64,000 nt of DNA from Streptomyces sp. CB02009 (lineage in GTDB: Bacteria; Actinomycetota; Actinomycetes; Streptomycetales; Streptomycetaceae), in assembly GCF_001905825.1 (NCBI RefSeq), contig NZ_LIVV01000002.1:1286329-1350328 (forward strand), written 5' to 3'. The notes beneath the pieces are model-generated. The model did no database searches. It was not told the origin of the DNA and saw only the letters and a list, made by a program, of their open reading frames with translations. Below are positions 52,451 to 60,625 of the stretch, in pieces. Both the position numbers and the translations under genes were made by a program. Position 1 is the stretch's first letter; every line of letters begins with the position of its first letter.

Positions 52451-53338
52451 TCAGGCCCACCTCTGTCGGACGGTCCGGTCGCAGGTCAGCACCCGCAGGC
52501 CTTCCGGACTGTCGTCCAGGCAGCGTCGGGTCGAGGCGCTGCGGACCTCGAACGACGAGTCGCTCCCCGCGCTGACGGACCAGCGCTGGGAGGCGGCCGG
52601 CCCGCAGGGTCCGGTGCGCAGGCCGTCGGCGCCGTGGTCCAGGCACTTGCCCGTCGCGTGGTTCCGGAGCTGCGTGCCGCCGTCCGCAGTGGTGTACACC
52701 GTCCAGCGCTGGTACGACATGCCGTTGCACGGGAAGGAACGCGTGCCCTTGTCGAGGCTGTCGTCGAGACAGGCCCCCGTGGCCCGGCTGACGAAGATCC
52801 TGTCGTGCTCCCGCGCGCCCGACGTGCCGTGCGTCGCCACGGGCGGGGCGTCGTCACCAGGGGCCGGGGCCGACCCCGGAGGCCGTACGAGGAGGACGCT
52901 CCCGGCACCGAGCACCAGCCCGAGTACGGTCCCGGCGAGGGCCCAGGCGGTACGCCCGCGCCGGAAGGAGGGGCGCCCGCTCGGGGCGGGCTCGGCGAGG
53001 GTGTCTGCTGTCGGATCGCCGTCGGCGACGAGCGGTGGAGCGGCCGCGTCCCGCTGACCGGACCGGTCGGTCTGCACCGGTCTGCGCTGGCTGCGGTCGG
53101 CCGCTTCCCACAGGTGCCGGAACTCGGCGGGGTCGCCGTCCAGCGCCCGGCACAGGTCGTGGACCGTGGACCACGGGGGGACCGTGCTGCCGCAGAAGTA
53201 CCGGGACAGGGACGAATCGCTGATGCGCACGCTCTCTTCGAGGGCGCGGAGCGTGCGACCGGAACGCCGCTGGAGGTCGCGCAGCGCCTGGCCGAGCACC
53301 ACCGCCGGTTCCCTGTCGTCGGGCCTGTCCGCAGCCAT
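52451..53338 (-). CDS. HTH-membrane-ricin lectin protein
   Basis: A 295-residue protein of unusual layout. N-terminal XRE-type HTH (about 15-75): GQALRDLQRRSGRTLRALEE, SVRISDSSLSRYFCGSTVPP and STVHDLCRALDGDP. Then a linker, one membrane segment (AWALAGTVLGLVLGAGSVLL) and an extracytoplasmic ricin-B-type lectin domain (about 185-295) with ACLDDSLDKG, KCLDHGADGL and RCLDDSPEGL, each followed by a QRW motif. This suggests a membrane-tethered regulator that binds sugars outside. Convergent with the GH43-like gene. Confidence 0.87.
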   Translation of the reverse strand: MAADRPDDREPAVVLGQALRDLQRRSGRTLRALEESVRISDSSLSRYFCGSTVPPWSTVHDLCRALDGDPAEFRHLWEAADRSQRRPVQTDRSGQRDAAAPPLVADGDPTADTLAEPAPSGRPSFRRGRTAWALAGTVLGLVLGAGSVLLVRPPGSAPAPGDDAPPVATHGTSGAREHDRIFVSRATGACLDDSLDKGTRSFPCNGMSYQRWTVYTTADGGTQLRNHATGKCLDHGADGLRTGPCGPAASQRWSVSAGSDSSFEVRSASTRRCLDDSPEGLRVLTCDRTVRQRWA

Positions 53339-53565
53339 GGGGGCGTCCTTCTGTTCGGGCCGCACGCGAGGTGCGGTCAACCGGCCGCGCAGGCGGGGAA
53401 CATGCTGTTTCAGCAGTTCAGAACCGTAGGATGCGGCCGATCTTGGTGGCAACCGGATCCACTCTCCCGGAGGAGTCCGGCCCTTGCGGTTGACGGAGTC
53501 CCGAGCGGCGGAGCGCCCGCGCCGCCGCCTCGGCGTTCCGCGTGCCCGCGCGCGACGATGGAAGC

Positions 53566-54456
53566 GTGAACCTGTCCGAGAAGTCGGGTCCGGGCCTGCG
53601 GGAGCGGGTCGGCACCAGCCTGTTCAGTCATGTCGCCGGGCCCGCGGGAGCACAGAACCGGGCCCGCATCCACGGCGCCCCCGGTCCGCGCTGGTTCGGC
53701 CCCGAGCGGCCCATCCGCACCGTCCACGGGGACGCGTCCATGTTCATCGGCGGCCTGAGCGCGCTCCTCCTGCAGTCCTTGCACCCGCGCGCGATGGCCG
53801 CCGTCGCCGGGCACTCCGGCTTCCGGAGCGACCCCTGGGGGCGCCTCCAGCGGACCAGTACCTTCCTCGCCTTCACGACCTACGGCACCGCCGAGGACGC
53901 CCAGCGTGCCGTGGACCACGTCCGTGAGGTGCACGAGCGGATCCGCGGGACCACGCCCGCCGGCGAGCCCTACCACGCGGCCGACCCGCACCTGCTGTGC
54001 TGGGTGCACGTGGCGGAGGTGGACAGCTTCCTGCGCGCACACCAGCGCTTCGGCGCCGGCCCGCTGGACGGCGCCGGCTGCGACGCGTACATCGCCGACG
54101 CGGCGCGGGTGGCCCACGCCCTCGGCGTCCCCGATCCGCCGCGCGACCGCGCCGCCCTCGCGGCCCGGCTGGCGCACTACCGACCCGAACTCCGTGCCAC
54201 CCCCCAGGCCCGGGACGCGGCCCGCTTCGTACTCCGCGAACCGCCTCTGCCCTGGGTCGCCCGCGGCCCCTACGCCGTACTCGCGTCGAACGCGGTCCGG
54301 CTGCTGCCGCCGTGGGCCCGCACGCTGCTGGACCTCCACACGGCGCCGTACCTGCCGGAAGACCTCGTACGACTGTCCGGACGGGCGCTGACGGGGACGA
54401 TCCGGTGGGCGATGGCGGCCCTGCCACCCCGGGAGGAGCTCGCCGCGCCGCACTGA
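53566..54456 (+). CDS. DUF2236 (oxygenase MpaB family) protein
   Basis: A 296-residue DUF2236 protein: TVHGDASMFIGGLSALLLQS, LHPRAMAAVAGHSGFRSDPW, GRLQRTSTFLAFTTYG, and HLLCWVHVAEVDSFLRAHQR. The family includes MpaB/Lcp-type heme or metal oxygenases. Several His residues (LHPRA, WVHVAE) match the ligand positions of rubber oxygenase Lcp, but activity here is unknown. GTG 53566 (MNLSEKSG) is chosen; GTG 53542 is an alternative. No signal peptide. Confidence 0.85.
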   Translation: MNLSEKSGPGLRERVGTSLFSHVAGPAGAQNRARIHGAPGPRWFGPERPIRTVHGDASMFIGGLSALLLQSLHPRAMAAVAGHSGFRSDPWGRLQRTSTFLAFTTYGTAEDAQRAVDHVREVHERIRGTTPAGEPYHAADPHLLCWVHVAEVDSFLRAHQRFGAGPLDGAGCDAYIADAARVAHALGVPDPPRDRAALAARLAHYRPELRATPQARDAARFVLREPPLPWVARGPYAVLASNAVRLLPPWARTLLDLHTAPYLPEDLVRLSGRALTGTIRWAMAALPPREELAAPH

Positions 54457-54544
54457 CGGCTCCCACCGGCCACGCCGGCCGTGCGGTCGCCCGGTCGGGC
54501 CCGCCGGGGGTGCCGGACTCCTCCGACGGCTCCACAGTGGCCCC

Positions 54545-55387
54545 ATGAGGCAGATCGCAGTAGGAGTGAACGGGTCGAGCGGGAGCCTGGCGGCGGTCGA
54601 CTGGGCGGCCGAGGAGGCCGCGTCCCGCGGAGCCGGGCTCCAGCTGGTGAACGCGTCGCTGTGGCCGGAGCACCAGGTCGTCGCCGTACGGGAGTCGCGT
54701 GACGTCCGTACCGAGCGGGCGAAGGCCCTGCTGGTGGAGGCGAGCGAGCGCGCCCGCACGCGCCACCCGGACGTCGTCACGGCCACCGAGGAGACCGAGG
54801 ACGCCCCCTCCCGCCTTCTGCTGGCCCGTGCGGCCGATGCCGAGCTGCTGGTCCTGGGATCGCACCGGGCGGGCGGGGGCTCCGGATACGTCTCCGGCCA
54901 CGTCGCCCAGGAGGTCCTGGCCGCGGCGGAACGCCCGGTGGTGCTGGTCCGCGAGGGCGACCGCCCGGCCGGCGACGGGCGGGTCGTCCTCGGTCTGGAC
55001 GTGCATCACCCCGCGGACGAGCTCCTGGGCTTCGCCTTCGACTTCGCGGCCCGCCGCGAGGTCCCCCTGCACATCGTGTCGGCCTGGCACTCCGCCCTGC
55101 CGCACCACCGTGACGGCGCTGCCGGATCCCAGGCGGCCGCCGACCTGCGGACGGCGCTCTCGGCCGCCACGGAACGCCACCGGACCCGGTTCGCGCAGGT
55201 CGACCTCACCGAGGAGGTCGTCCACGACAGGCCCGGCAGCAGCCTGCTCGACGCGGCCTCCGGCGCCGGACTGCTGGTGGTGGGCCGCCGGACACGGCGG
55301 GCGATGCCGGGTACCCACCTCGGCTCCGTGACCCAGGCGGCGCTCCATCACGTGGCCTGCCCCGTGGCCGTCGTCTCCCACGCCTGA
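54545..55387 (+). CDS. universal stress protein with two Usp domains
   Basis: A 280-residue tandem-Usp protein. Domain 1 (about 1-142) starts RQIAVGVNGSSGSLAAVDWA and ends RPVVLVREG, with GSHRAGGGSGYVSGHVAQEV as its nucleotide-binding motif. Domain 2 (about 150-280) has VVLGLDVHHPADELLGFAFD, VGRRTRRAMPGTHLGSVTQA and a final CPVAVVSHA. ATP-binding G-x2-G-x9-G(S/T) motifs are present in both. These proteins act in dormancy, redox or hypoxia responses. It precedes zwf on the same strand. Confidence 0.93.
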   Translation: MRQIAVGVNGSSGSLAAVDWAAEEAASRGAGLQLVNASLWPEHQVVAVRESRDVRTERAKALLVEASERARTRHPDVVTATEETEDAPSRLLLARAADAELLVLGSHRAGGGSGYVSGHVAQEVLAAAERPVVLVREGDRPAGDGRVVLGLDVHHPADELLGFAFDFAARREVPLHIVSAWHSALPHHRDGAAGSQAAADLRTALSAATERHRTRFAQVDLTEEVVHDRPGSSLLDAASGAGLLVVGRRTRRAMPGTHLGSVTQAALHHVACPVAVVSHA

Positions 55388-55578
55388 GCGGACGACGGAG
55401 CCGGGGCGTACCCCGTCCTCCCCGGCAGTGCGGCTCTTCGAGCCCGGCGCGACCCGAAACGGGCCTTCGCTCGTCGGGGGTGCGCCACCCCTGACGGCTC
55501 ACCCCCGACAGCTCACGGGCGAGGCCCACTCCGCTACGCACGGCGCACACGGCGGCCGTGGAGAAAGGAAGGTCCGAC

Positions 55579-57030
55579 GTGGCCACACCTCCCAGCACCG
55601 GCGGGCCCACCCCCGACGACCACGTCATCGTCATCTCCGGCGCCACCGGCGACCTCGCTCGCCGCAAACTCCTCCCGGGCCTGTACCACCTGGCCCGGGC
55701 AGGGCTGCTTCCCGACCGCTACCGCATCGTTGGATCGGCCCCCGCCGCTGTCGCCCTGGGCGACGACGCGTTCCGCGCCCACGCGCGCGAGGCGGTCGCG
55801 GAGTTCGGCCGGAGCAAGCCCGAGGGCGGGGACTGGCGGGACTTCGAGAGCCGGCTGACCTTCGGCGCGGCCGACCCGGAGGATCCCGGCCCGCTCGTCA
55901 CGGCCGTCCGCGAGGCCGAGCGGGAGATCGGCGGCAGTCCGCGACTCCTCCACCACCTCGCCGTACCCCCGCAGGCCTGTGCCTCGGTCGTGGGGATGCT
56001 CGGTGCCTGCGGGCTGGCCGAGGACGCCCGGGTGATCGTGGAGAAGCCCTTCGGTACGGACCTCGCCTCCGCCCGTGCCCTCAACCAGGCCCTCCACACC
56101 GTCTTCGACGAGTCCCGCGTCTTCCGGATCGACCACTTCCTGGGCAAGGAGTCCGTCGACAACATCCTCGCCCTGCGCTTCGCCAACGGACTCCTCGAAC
56201 CGGTCTGGAACCGCGACCACATCAGCCACGTACAGATCGACGTCCCGGAACACATCGACATCCAGGGCCGCGCCCACTTCTTCGAAGGCACCGGCACCTT
56301 CCGCGACATGATCGTCACGCACCTGTTCCAGCTCCTCGGGTTCGTCGCCATGGAGCCGCCGGCCACCCTGGACGCCGACTCCCTCCGTACGGAGAAGGAC
56401 AAGGTGTTCCAGAGCCTGCGCCCCCTCGACCCGGCCCAGGTGGTCCGCGGACAGTACGACGGCTACCGCGACGAACCCGGCGTCGACCCGGCCTCCGACA
56501 CCGAGACCCTCGCGGCGCTGCGGCTCGAGATCGACAACTGGCGCTGGGCCGGCGTCCCCTTCTACCTCCGCTCGGGCAAGGCACTCGCCGAGAGCCGCCA
56601 CGTCATCACCCTGGGATTCCGCGAACCGCCCCTGCGGATGTTCCCGCTGGCCGCGCAGGAGTCCGCCGACGGGCGCCACAACGAACTGGTCATCGACTTC
56701 GACGACCCCGGAACCATCACCGCACGCTTCCTCGCCAAGCGGCCCGGCCCCGACATGCGCCTGGCCCAGGCCGAGATGGTGTTCGACTACGCCGGTTCCT
56801 TCACCCAGGACCACGCGCTGGAGGGCTACGAGCGCCTCATCCTGGACGCGATGCTCGGGGACCAGTCCCTCTTCACCGACGCCGCGGGCATCGAGCGCCT
56901 CTGGGAGGTGGCCACCCCCCTCCTGCAGTCCCCGCCGCCGGTCGAGCCGTACGCGCGGGGATCCTGGGGACCGGACAGTGTGCGAGAGCTCGTCCTACCC
57001 CATCGCTGGTACCTGCCGGAAGGCGGCTGA
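55579..57030 (+). CDS. zwf: glucose-6-phosphate 1-dehydrogenase
   Basis: A 483-residue G6PD, first step of the oxidative pentose phosphate pathway, giving NADPH. Cofactor motif VIVISGATGDLARRKLLPGL, active-site RIDHFLGKESVDNILALRFA with the catalytic His, substrate-binding VEKPFGTDLASARALN, and RSGKALAESR near the C-terminal domain. GTG 55579 is chosen over ATG 55558: AAGGAAGG lies about 6 bp upstream. It is not next to tal/tkt/opcA, so it is probably an additional zwf copy rather than the main pentose-phosphate cluster. Confidence 0.95.
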   Translation: MATPPSTGGPTPDDHVIVISGATGDLARRKLLPGLYHLARAGLLPDRYRIVGSAPAAVALGDDAFRAHAREAVAEFGRSKPEGGDWRDFESRLTFGAADPEDPGPLVTAVREAEREIGGSPRLLHHLAVPPQACASVVGMLGACGLAEDARVIVEKPFGTDLASARALNQALHTVFDESRVFRIDHFLGKESVDNILALRFANGLLEPVWNRDHISHVQIDVPEHIDIQGRAHFFEGTGTFRDMIVTHLFQLLGFVAMEPPATLDADSLRTEKDKVFQSLRPLDPAQVVRGQYDGYRDEPGVDPASDTETLAALRLEIDNWRWAGVPFYLRSGKALAESRHVITLGFREPPLRMFPLAAQESADGRHNELVIDFDDPGTITARFLAKRPGPDMRLAQAEMVFDYAGSFTQDHALEGYERLILDAMLGDQSLFTDAAGIERLWEVATPLLQSPPPVEPYARGSWGPDSVRELVLPHRWYLPEGG

Positions 57031-57069
57031 CGCCACGCCACCACCCCCGTGAGCAGCAGCCTTTCCGGC

Positions 57070-57621
57070 TCACAGCATGCGGGCCAGCAGATGGTCACGG
57101 TTGATCAGCTGGTGCTTGAGGACCAGTCCGACATGAGCCGCGAAGGCGACGTAGAGGAGCACCTGGGCGGCGATGTGGACGGGGAGGAGGTCGTCGCCGG
57201 ACAGCAGGAGGGCGAGACCGGTGGCGGGTGCGGCGAACGTGGCAGCGTACAGGACGAGTTCCGTGGCGTGGGCGAGGCGGCGCTCCCCGGCGGTGAGGGT
57301 CGGTGCCCACGGTGGAAGGGGCGTGGCCAGTCGCCAGACGAGCCGCGTGATGCCGAGCAGCAGCACGGCACCGCCGATGACCACGTGGACGGTGAGCAGC
57401 GTGTCGTCCCCGAAGGGGCTGTATGCGTCGTCGTCCCCGCCGCGGCCCCGCCCTCTTCCGGAGTCCTCGCCCCGGCCGCGGCCCCGTCCCCGGCCGCCGT
57501 CGTCCGCGTCCAGGAGGTAGCCCACGGTGAACTGCGCGGCGATGGCCGCGAACAGCGCCCAGTGCAGCGTCCTGGTGACGATCCCGTAGCCGTGCGGACC
57601 GTTGCGTAGCTCGGAGCCCAT
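57070..57621 (-). CDS. cytochrome b561-family membrane protein with Arg-Gly insert
   Basis: A 183-residue four-helix protein: TRTLHWALFAAIAAQFTVGY (TM1, His ligand), TVHVVIGGAVLLLGITRLVW (TM2), ATELVLYAATFAAPATGLAL (TM3), and LPVHIAAQVLLYVAFAAHVG (TM4, His ligands). This matches the prokaryotic cytochrome b561/CybB fold, a diheme quinol-linked electron carrier. Between TM1 and TM2 is an odd insert with two runs of GRGRGRG separated by EDS. ATG 57621 is used; 57639 is in frame upstream. Role in respiration or superoxide handling is inferred. Confidence 0.87.
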   Translation of the reverse strand: MGSELRNGPHGYGIVTRTLHWALFAAIAAQFTVGYLLDADDGGRGRGRGRGEDSGRGRGRGGDDDAYSPFGDDTLLTVHVVIGGAVLLLGITRLVWRLATPLPPWAPTLTAGERRLAHATELVLYAATFAAPATGLALLLSGDDLLPVHIAAQVLLYVAFAAHVGLVLKHQLINRDHLLARML

Positions 57622-57768
57622 GGGTCCAACGTGCCTCATCCGCCGGCCCGATCGCGTCGCGACACCACGGCGTCCTCGGCGCGCCGCACGGAGCGGCGTC
57701 GTCCCCTCCCGCTTCCCGGACCGGAGAGGGAGGTGGTGACGAAGCCTGCCGGCCCCGCGCGGCCGCGT

Positions 57769-58452
57769 TCACACCGTGCGGTACTGCTGGGCCTTTCCGC
57801 GGTCCCGCACGCTGATGCCTCGCGCCCGCAGCTCCTCGCGGGCCTCGTCGGCGGCACCCGCCCGGTCGTCGGCGAGCGCCCTTCGGCGCTTCCGCAGCAG
57901 CGCGTGGGCGGGCTCGTCGAGGTCCGGCGTGTTGTCGACCCAGACGGTGTAGGCGGCCTCGTGCGGGTCGGCGGTGCCGCGCCAGGGGTAGCCGTGCCGC
58001 TCGAACGCGGACCGCAGGTGCTCCGTCAGTCCGCTGTCGACCCGGGTCCGGACGTGCTCCGCGCCGTCGGTGCCGCGCAGCACCAGATCGCGGCCGTCGG
58101 TGAACACCTCGGCGAGCTGCCCCCGAGCGACGTGGCGGCCGCCGGCGCCGTCATGGACGACGACCCCGTCTGACCTCACCTCGACCACGGGGTTCTCCGA
58201 GCGCCAGACGCCCGCCACCCACGCCCCGGCCGCGGCGCCGACGACTGCCAGCACCGGCAGGGCCCAGACGAGGGGCAGCGCGGCCGCCAGTTCGAGCGGC
58301 CTGGGTGCCCCGTCGAAGAGGCGGATCATCCCGTCGGCGACCGGGCCCACGGCGAACGCGGCACCGACGCCGAGCCCGGCACCGATCAGGATGACGACCC
58401 AGAGCCACGCCTCCGGCAGCCGCACGGTGACCGGGGGTTCCTGCTTGACCAT
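57769..58452 (-). CDS. YqeB-like membrane protein
   Basis: A 227-residue protein with two membrane segments (AWLWVVILIGAGLGVGAAFA and ALPLVWALPVLAVVGAAAGA), then a cytoplasmic domain: VVEVRSDGVVVHDGAGGRHV, AEVFTDGRDLVLRGTDGAEH and YTVWVDNTPDLDEPAHALLR. This matches the YqeB family as named in Streptomyces annotation; function unknown. ATG 58452 (MVKQEPP) is preferred to 58464. Confidence 0.82.
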   Translation of the reverse strand: MVKQEPPVTVRLPEAWLWVVILIGAGLGVGAAFAVGPVADGMIRLFDGAPRPLELAAALPLVWALPVLAVVGAAAGAWVAGVWRSENPVVEVRSDGVVVHDGAGGRHVARGQLAEVFTDGRDLVLRGTDGAEHVRTRVDSGLTEHLRSAFERHGYPWRGTADPHEAAYTVWVDNTPDLDEPAHALLRKRRRALADDRAGAADEAREELRARGISVRDRGKAQQYRTV

Positions 58453-58608
58453 CGCCGCTCTCACTCTCTGGGTCTCCGGCCCCTCACGAGGGGTCCGACC
58501 CGGTAGCTCTCCCGGCCAGGATCACAGGCCGGTACCGGGCCGGACATCGGCCGAGAGTCTCCGAGTCGGCCGGTGGAGCACGACTTTGGTCTCGACTTCG
58601 GACCGACC

Positions 58609-58673
58609 CTCGGAGTCGGAGGGCGCTGGGTCTCGGAGTCGGAGGGCGACGGTTCTCGGAGTCGGAGGAAGCC
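58609..58673. repeat. three direct repeats with 23-bp period
   Basis: CTCGGAGTCGGAGGGCG followed by 6 variable bases occurs at 58609, 58632 and (shortened) 58655. A related GAGTCGG word lies at 58563. The repeats lie between the YqeB-like gene and the 3' end of the hydrolase gene, just after its stop on the minus strand. Confidence 0.9.
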
Positions 58674-58695
58674 GACCCCTGGTTGTCTCGTTCCC

Positions 58696-59526
58696 TCACT
58701 CCTTGACGAACGCGAGGAGATCGGGGTTCACGGTGTCGGGGTGCGTGGTCAGCATGCCGTGCGGGAGGCCCTCGTAACTCTTCAGCCTGCCGTTGCGCAG
58801 CAGCTTCGCCGACAGGGGCGCCGAGTCGTCGTAGGGGACGATCTGGTCGTCGGTTCCGTGGGCGACCAGGACGGGCACGGTGATCTGCTTCAGGTCCTCG
58901 GTGAAGTCCGTCTCGGAGAAGGCCTTGATGCAGTGGTAGTGGGCGTTGGCCGCGCCGCTCATGCCCTGCCGCCACCAGTTGTCGATCACGCCCTGGGACA
59001 CCTCGGCGCCGGGACGGTTGTAGCCGTAGAAGGGCCCCGCCGGAACGTCGATGTAGAACTGGGCCCGGTTGGCGACGAGCGAGGCGCGGAACCCGTCGAA
59101 GACCTCGATCGGCAGGCCGCCCGGGTTGGCGTCGGACTTGACCATGACGGGTGGGACCGCCCCGACGAGCACGGCCTTCGCCACCCGTCCCTGCTGGGCG
59201 CGGGCGACGTACCTGGCGACTTCGCCGCCCCCGGTGGAATGGCCGATGTGGACGGCTTCGCGCAGGTCCAGCGCGTCGGTCACCGCTGCCACGTCCGCCG
59301 CGTAGGTGTCCATCTCGTGGCCGGTCGCGCTCTGGCCGGAGCGGCCGTGCCCGCGCCTGTCGTGGGCGATGACGCGGTAGCCGTGCTCCAGGAAGAAGAG
59401 CATCTGGTTGTCCCAGTCGTCGCCGCTCAGAGGCCAGCCGTGGTGGAACACGATCGGCTGTGCGTCGCGAGGCCCCCAGTCCTTGTAGAAGATGCTGGTG
59501 CCGTCCTGTGTCGTGACCGTTCCCAC
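58696..59526 (-). CDS. alpha/beta hydrolase, non-heme chloroperoxidase type
   Basis: A 276-residue hydrolase, the same length as Streptomyces chloroperoxidase CPO-L. Oxyanion region IVFHHGWPLSGDDWDNQMLF, elbow VHIGHSTGGGEVARY (Ser nucleophile), acid in AHGTDDQIVPYDDSAPLSAK and His in GLPHGMLTTHPDTV. It acts as an esterase/perhydrolase; halogenation by such enzymes is indirect through peracid. ATG 59526. The upstream 440 bp contains TetR-like palindromes (59681). Confidence 0.92.
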   Translation of the reverse strand: MGTVTTQDGTSIFYKDWGPRDAQPIVFHHGWPLSGDDWDNQMLFFLEHGYRVIAHDRRGHGRSGQSATGHEMDTYAADVAAVTDALDLREAVHIGHSTGGGEVARYVARAQQGRVAKAVLVGAVPPVMVKSDANPGGLPIEVFDGFRASLVANRAQFYIDVPAGPFYGYNRPGAEVSQGVIDNWWRQGMSGAANAHYHCIKAFSETDFTEDLKQITVPVLVAHGTDDQIVPYDDSAPLSAKLLRNGRLKSYEGLPHGMLTTHPDTVNPDLLAFVKE

Positions 59527-59680
59527 GGAATTCCTCCGCCCAGACGTACCGATGAGTCGACCCCTGCGGGTGTGTCCGCGGAGCCTCGATGCAAGAACAT
59601 ACCCGTATGCGGCATATCTCTCATTTGGGGCAACGGGAGGGGGTGGGGGTCCGTGCTCAGTCCGGGAAAGCGTCGCTTAT

Positions 59681-59705
59681 CGGTCGTACTGAACGACCGG
59701 TCGGT
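59681..59705. promoter_or_regulatory. TetR-type operator candidate
   Basis: CGGTCGTACTGAACGACCG is a dyad with 7-bp arms (59681-59687, 59693-59699) overlapping the perfect palindrome CGACCGGTCG (59695-59704). AACGACCGGTCGGTAAAC is the style of many TetR operators. It is 155 bp upstream of the hydrolase start and 260 bp from the SSI start, so the target is uncertain. Confidence 0.45.
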
Positions 59706-59875
59706 AAACCTCAGGCGTCTCTGCGCAGGCCGGCGGCCGCTTGAGGGCGGGAACGGGCGTGCGCGGAGCCGTGCCGGACGGGTCCGGGGCGGGCTCTGAC
59801 CTGCTGGACATGCATTCGATCAACGATATGCGGGCGCATGTGTCCGAATAGCGACCACCGAGATGCGATCGCTCT

Positions 59876-59890
59876 GTGTGTCAGACACAC
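59876..59890. promoter_or_regulatory. 15-bp dyad upstream of the SSI-like gene
   Basis: GTGTGTCAGACACAC, perfect 7-bp arms around a central A, about 75 bp before the ATG at 59966. Likely an operator or activator site; the protein is not identified. Confidence 0.45.
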
Positions 59891-59965
59891 TCCAAAGCGC
59901 AAGGAAGGCAGTGATCTCAAGGTAGATGACGCCTCAACCCTTTGAATTGAAAGCGAGTTCCCCAA

Positions 59966-60397
59966 ATGCTTCGCCGATTCGCTGCGCTCTCCGCGTCCGC
60001 CCTGCTCTGTCTCGTCGGCACCGCCGGTGTCGCGGAAGCCCGGACCGACAGCCTGTACACCCCCTCCGCCGTCGTGCTGAGCATCAGCAAGGGTGCCGAC
60101 GCGAGTTCCTCCACCGTCCTGCGCGCGGTCACGCTCAGCTGCGCGCCCACCGCCCACGGCACGCACCCCGCCCCCGAGGCCGCCTGTGCCGAGCTCAAGG
60201 CCGGCTCCCAGGACGGCGCCTTCGGCGGGCTGCTGGCCTTACCGGCCCCGGACCGGATGTGCCCGCAGCACTTCGACCCCGTCACGGTCACCGTGGACGG
60301 CGTGTGGGAAGGGTCCCGCACCTCGTGGCAGTACACGTTCGGCAACGCCTGCGCCATGGGCGTCGGCCTGAACGGAGGGGCGGCCTTCGCCTTCTGA
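59966..60397 (+). CDS. Streptomyces subtilisin inhibitor (SSI) family protein
   Basis: A 143-residue exported inhibitor of subtilisin-like serine proteases. The signal peptide ends near VAEART. SSI-type features: SLYTPSAVVLSISKGADASS, the first disulfide pair (LSCAPTAHGTHP and EAACAEL), the reactive loop RMCPQHFDPVTVTVDGVWEG, and the C-terminal FGNACAMGVGLNGGAAFAF with the second Cys. In classical SSI the loop reads CPMVYDPV with Met at P1; here P1 is Gln and P1' His, so specificity must differ. The ribosome site is weak. Confidence 0.92.
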   Translation: MLRRFAALSASALLCLVGTAGVAEARTDSLYTPSAVVLSISKGADASSSTVLRAVTLSCAPTAHGTHPAPEAACAELKAGSQDGAFGGLLALPAPDRMCPQHFDPVTVTVDGVWEGSRTSWQYTFGNACAMGVGLNGGAAFAF

Positions 60398-60625
60398 CGG
60401 GCGTCGCCTGCCGGCGGCCTTCGCCCTCTGACGGGCGCCGTCGCCGCCGCCGTCCCGGGCCGGTCACCGCATCCGGTCGGACGGACGTGACACGGATCCG
60501 CCCCGTACGCCGACCGGAGAGGCGGCGTACAGGGCGGCGAGCCGTGGCCAGCGCGAGCCGTACGTGGGCGCGAACCGTGCGCAGTCGAGGAACGTGCGCG
60601 GTCGCGGTGCGGTCGCGCCGTGGGG

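Larger units (their letters stand above)
59527..59965. other. intergenic region between divergent genes, with two palindromes
   Basis: 439 bp between the hydrolase and SSI-like gene starts. It contains an AT-rich stretch (about 59590-59630), the palindromes at 59681 and 59876, and the word TTTGAATTGAAAG before the SSI start. Short open frames here have no ribosome site and are not called. Confidence 0.55.
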
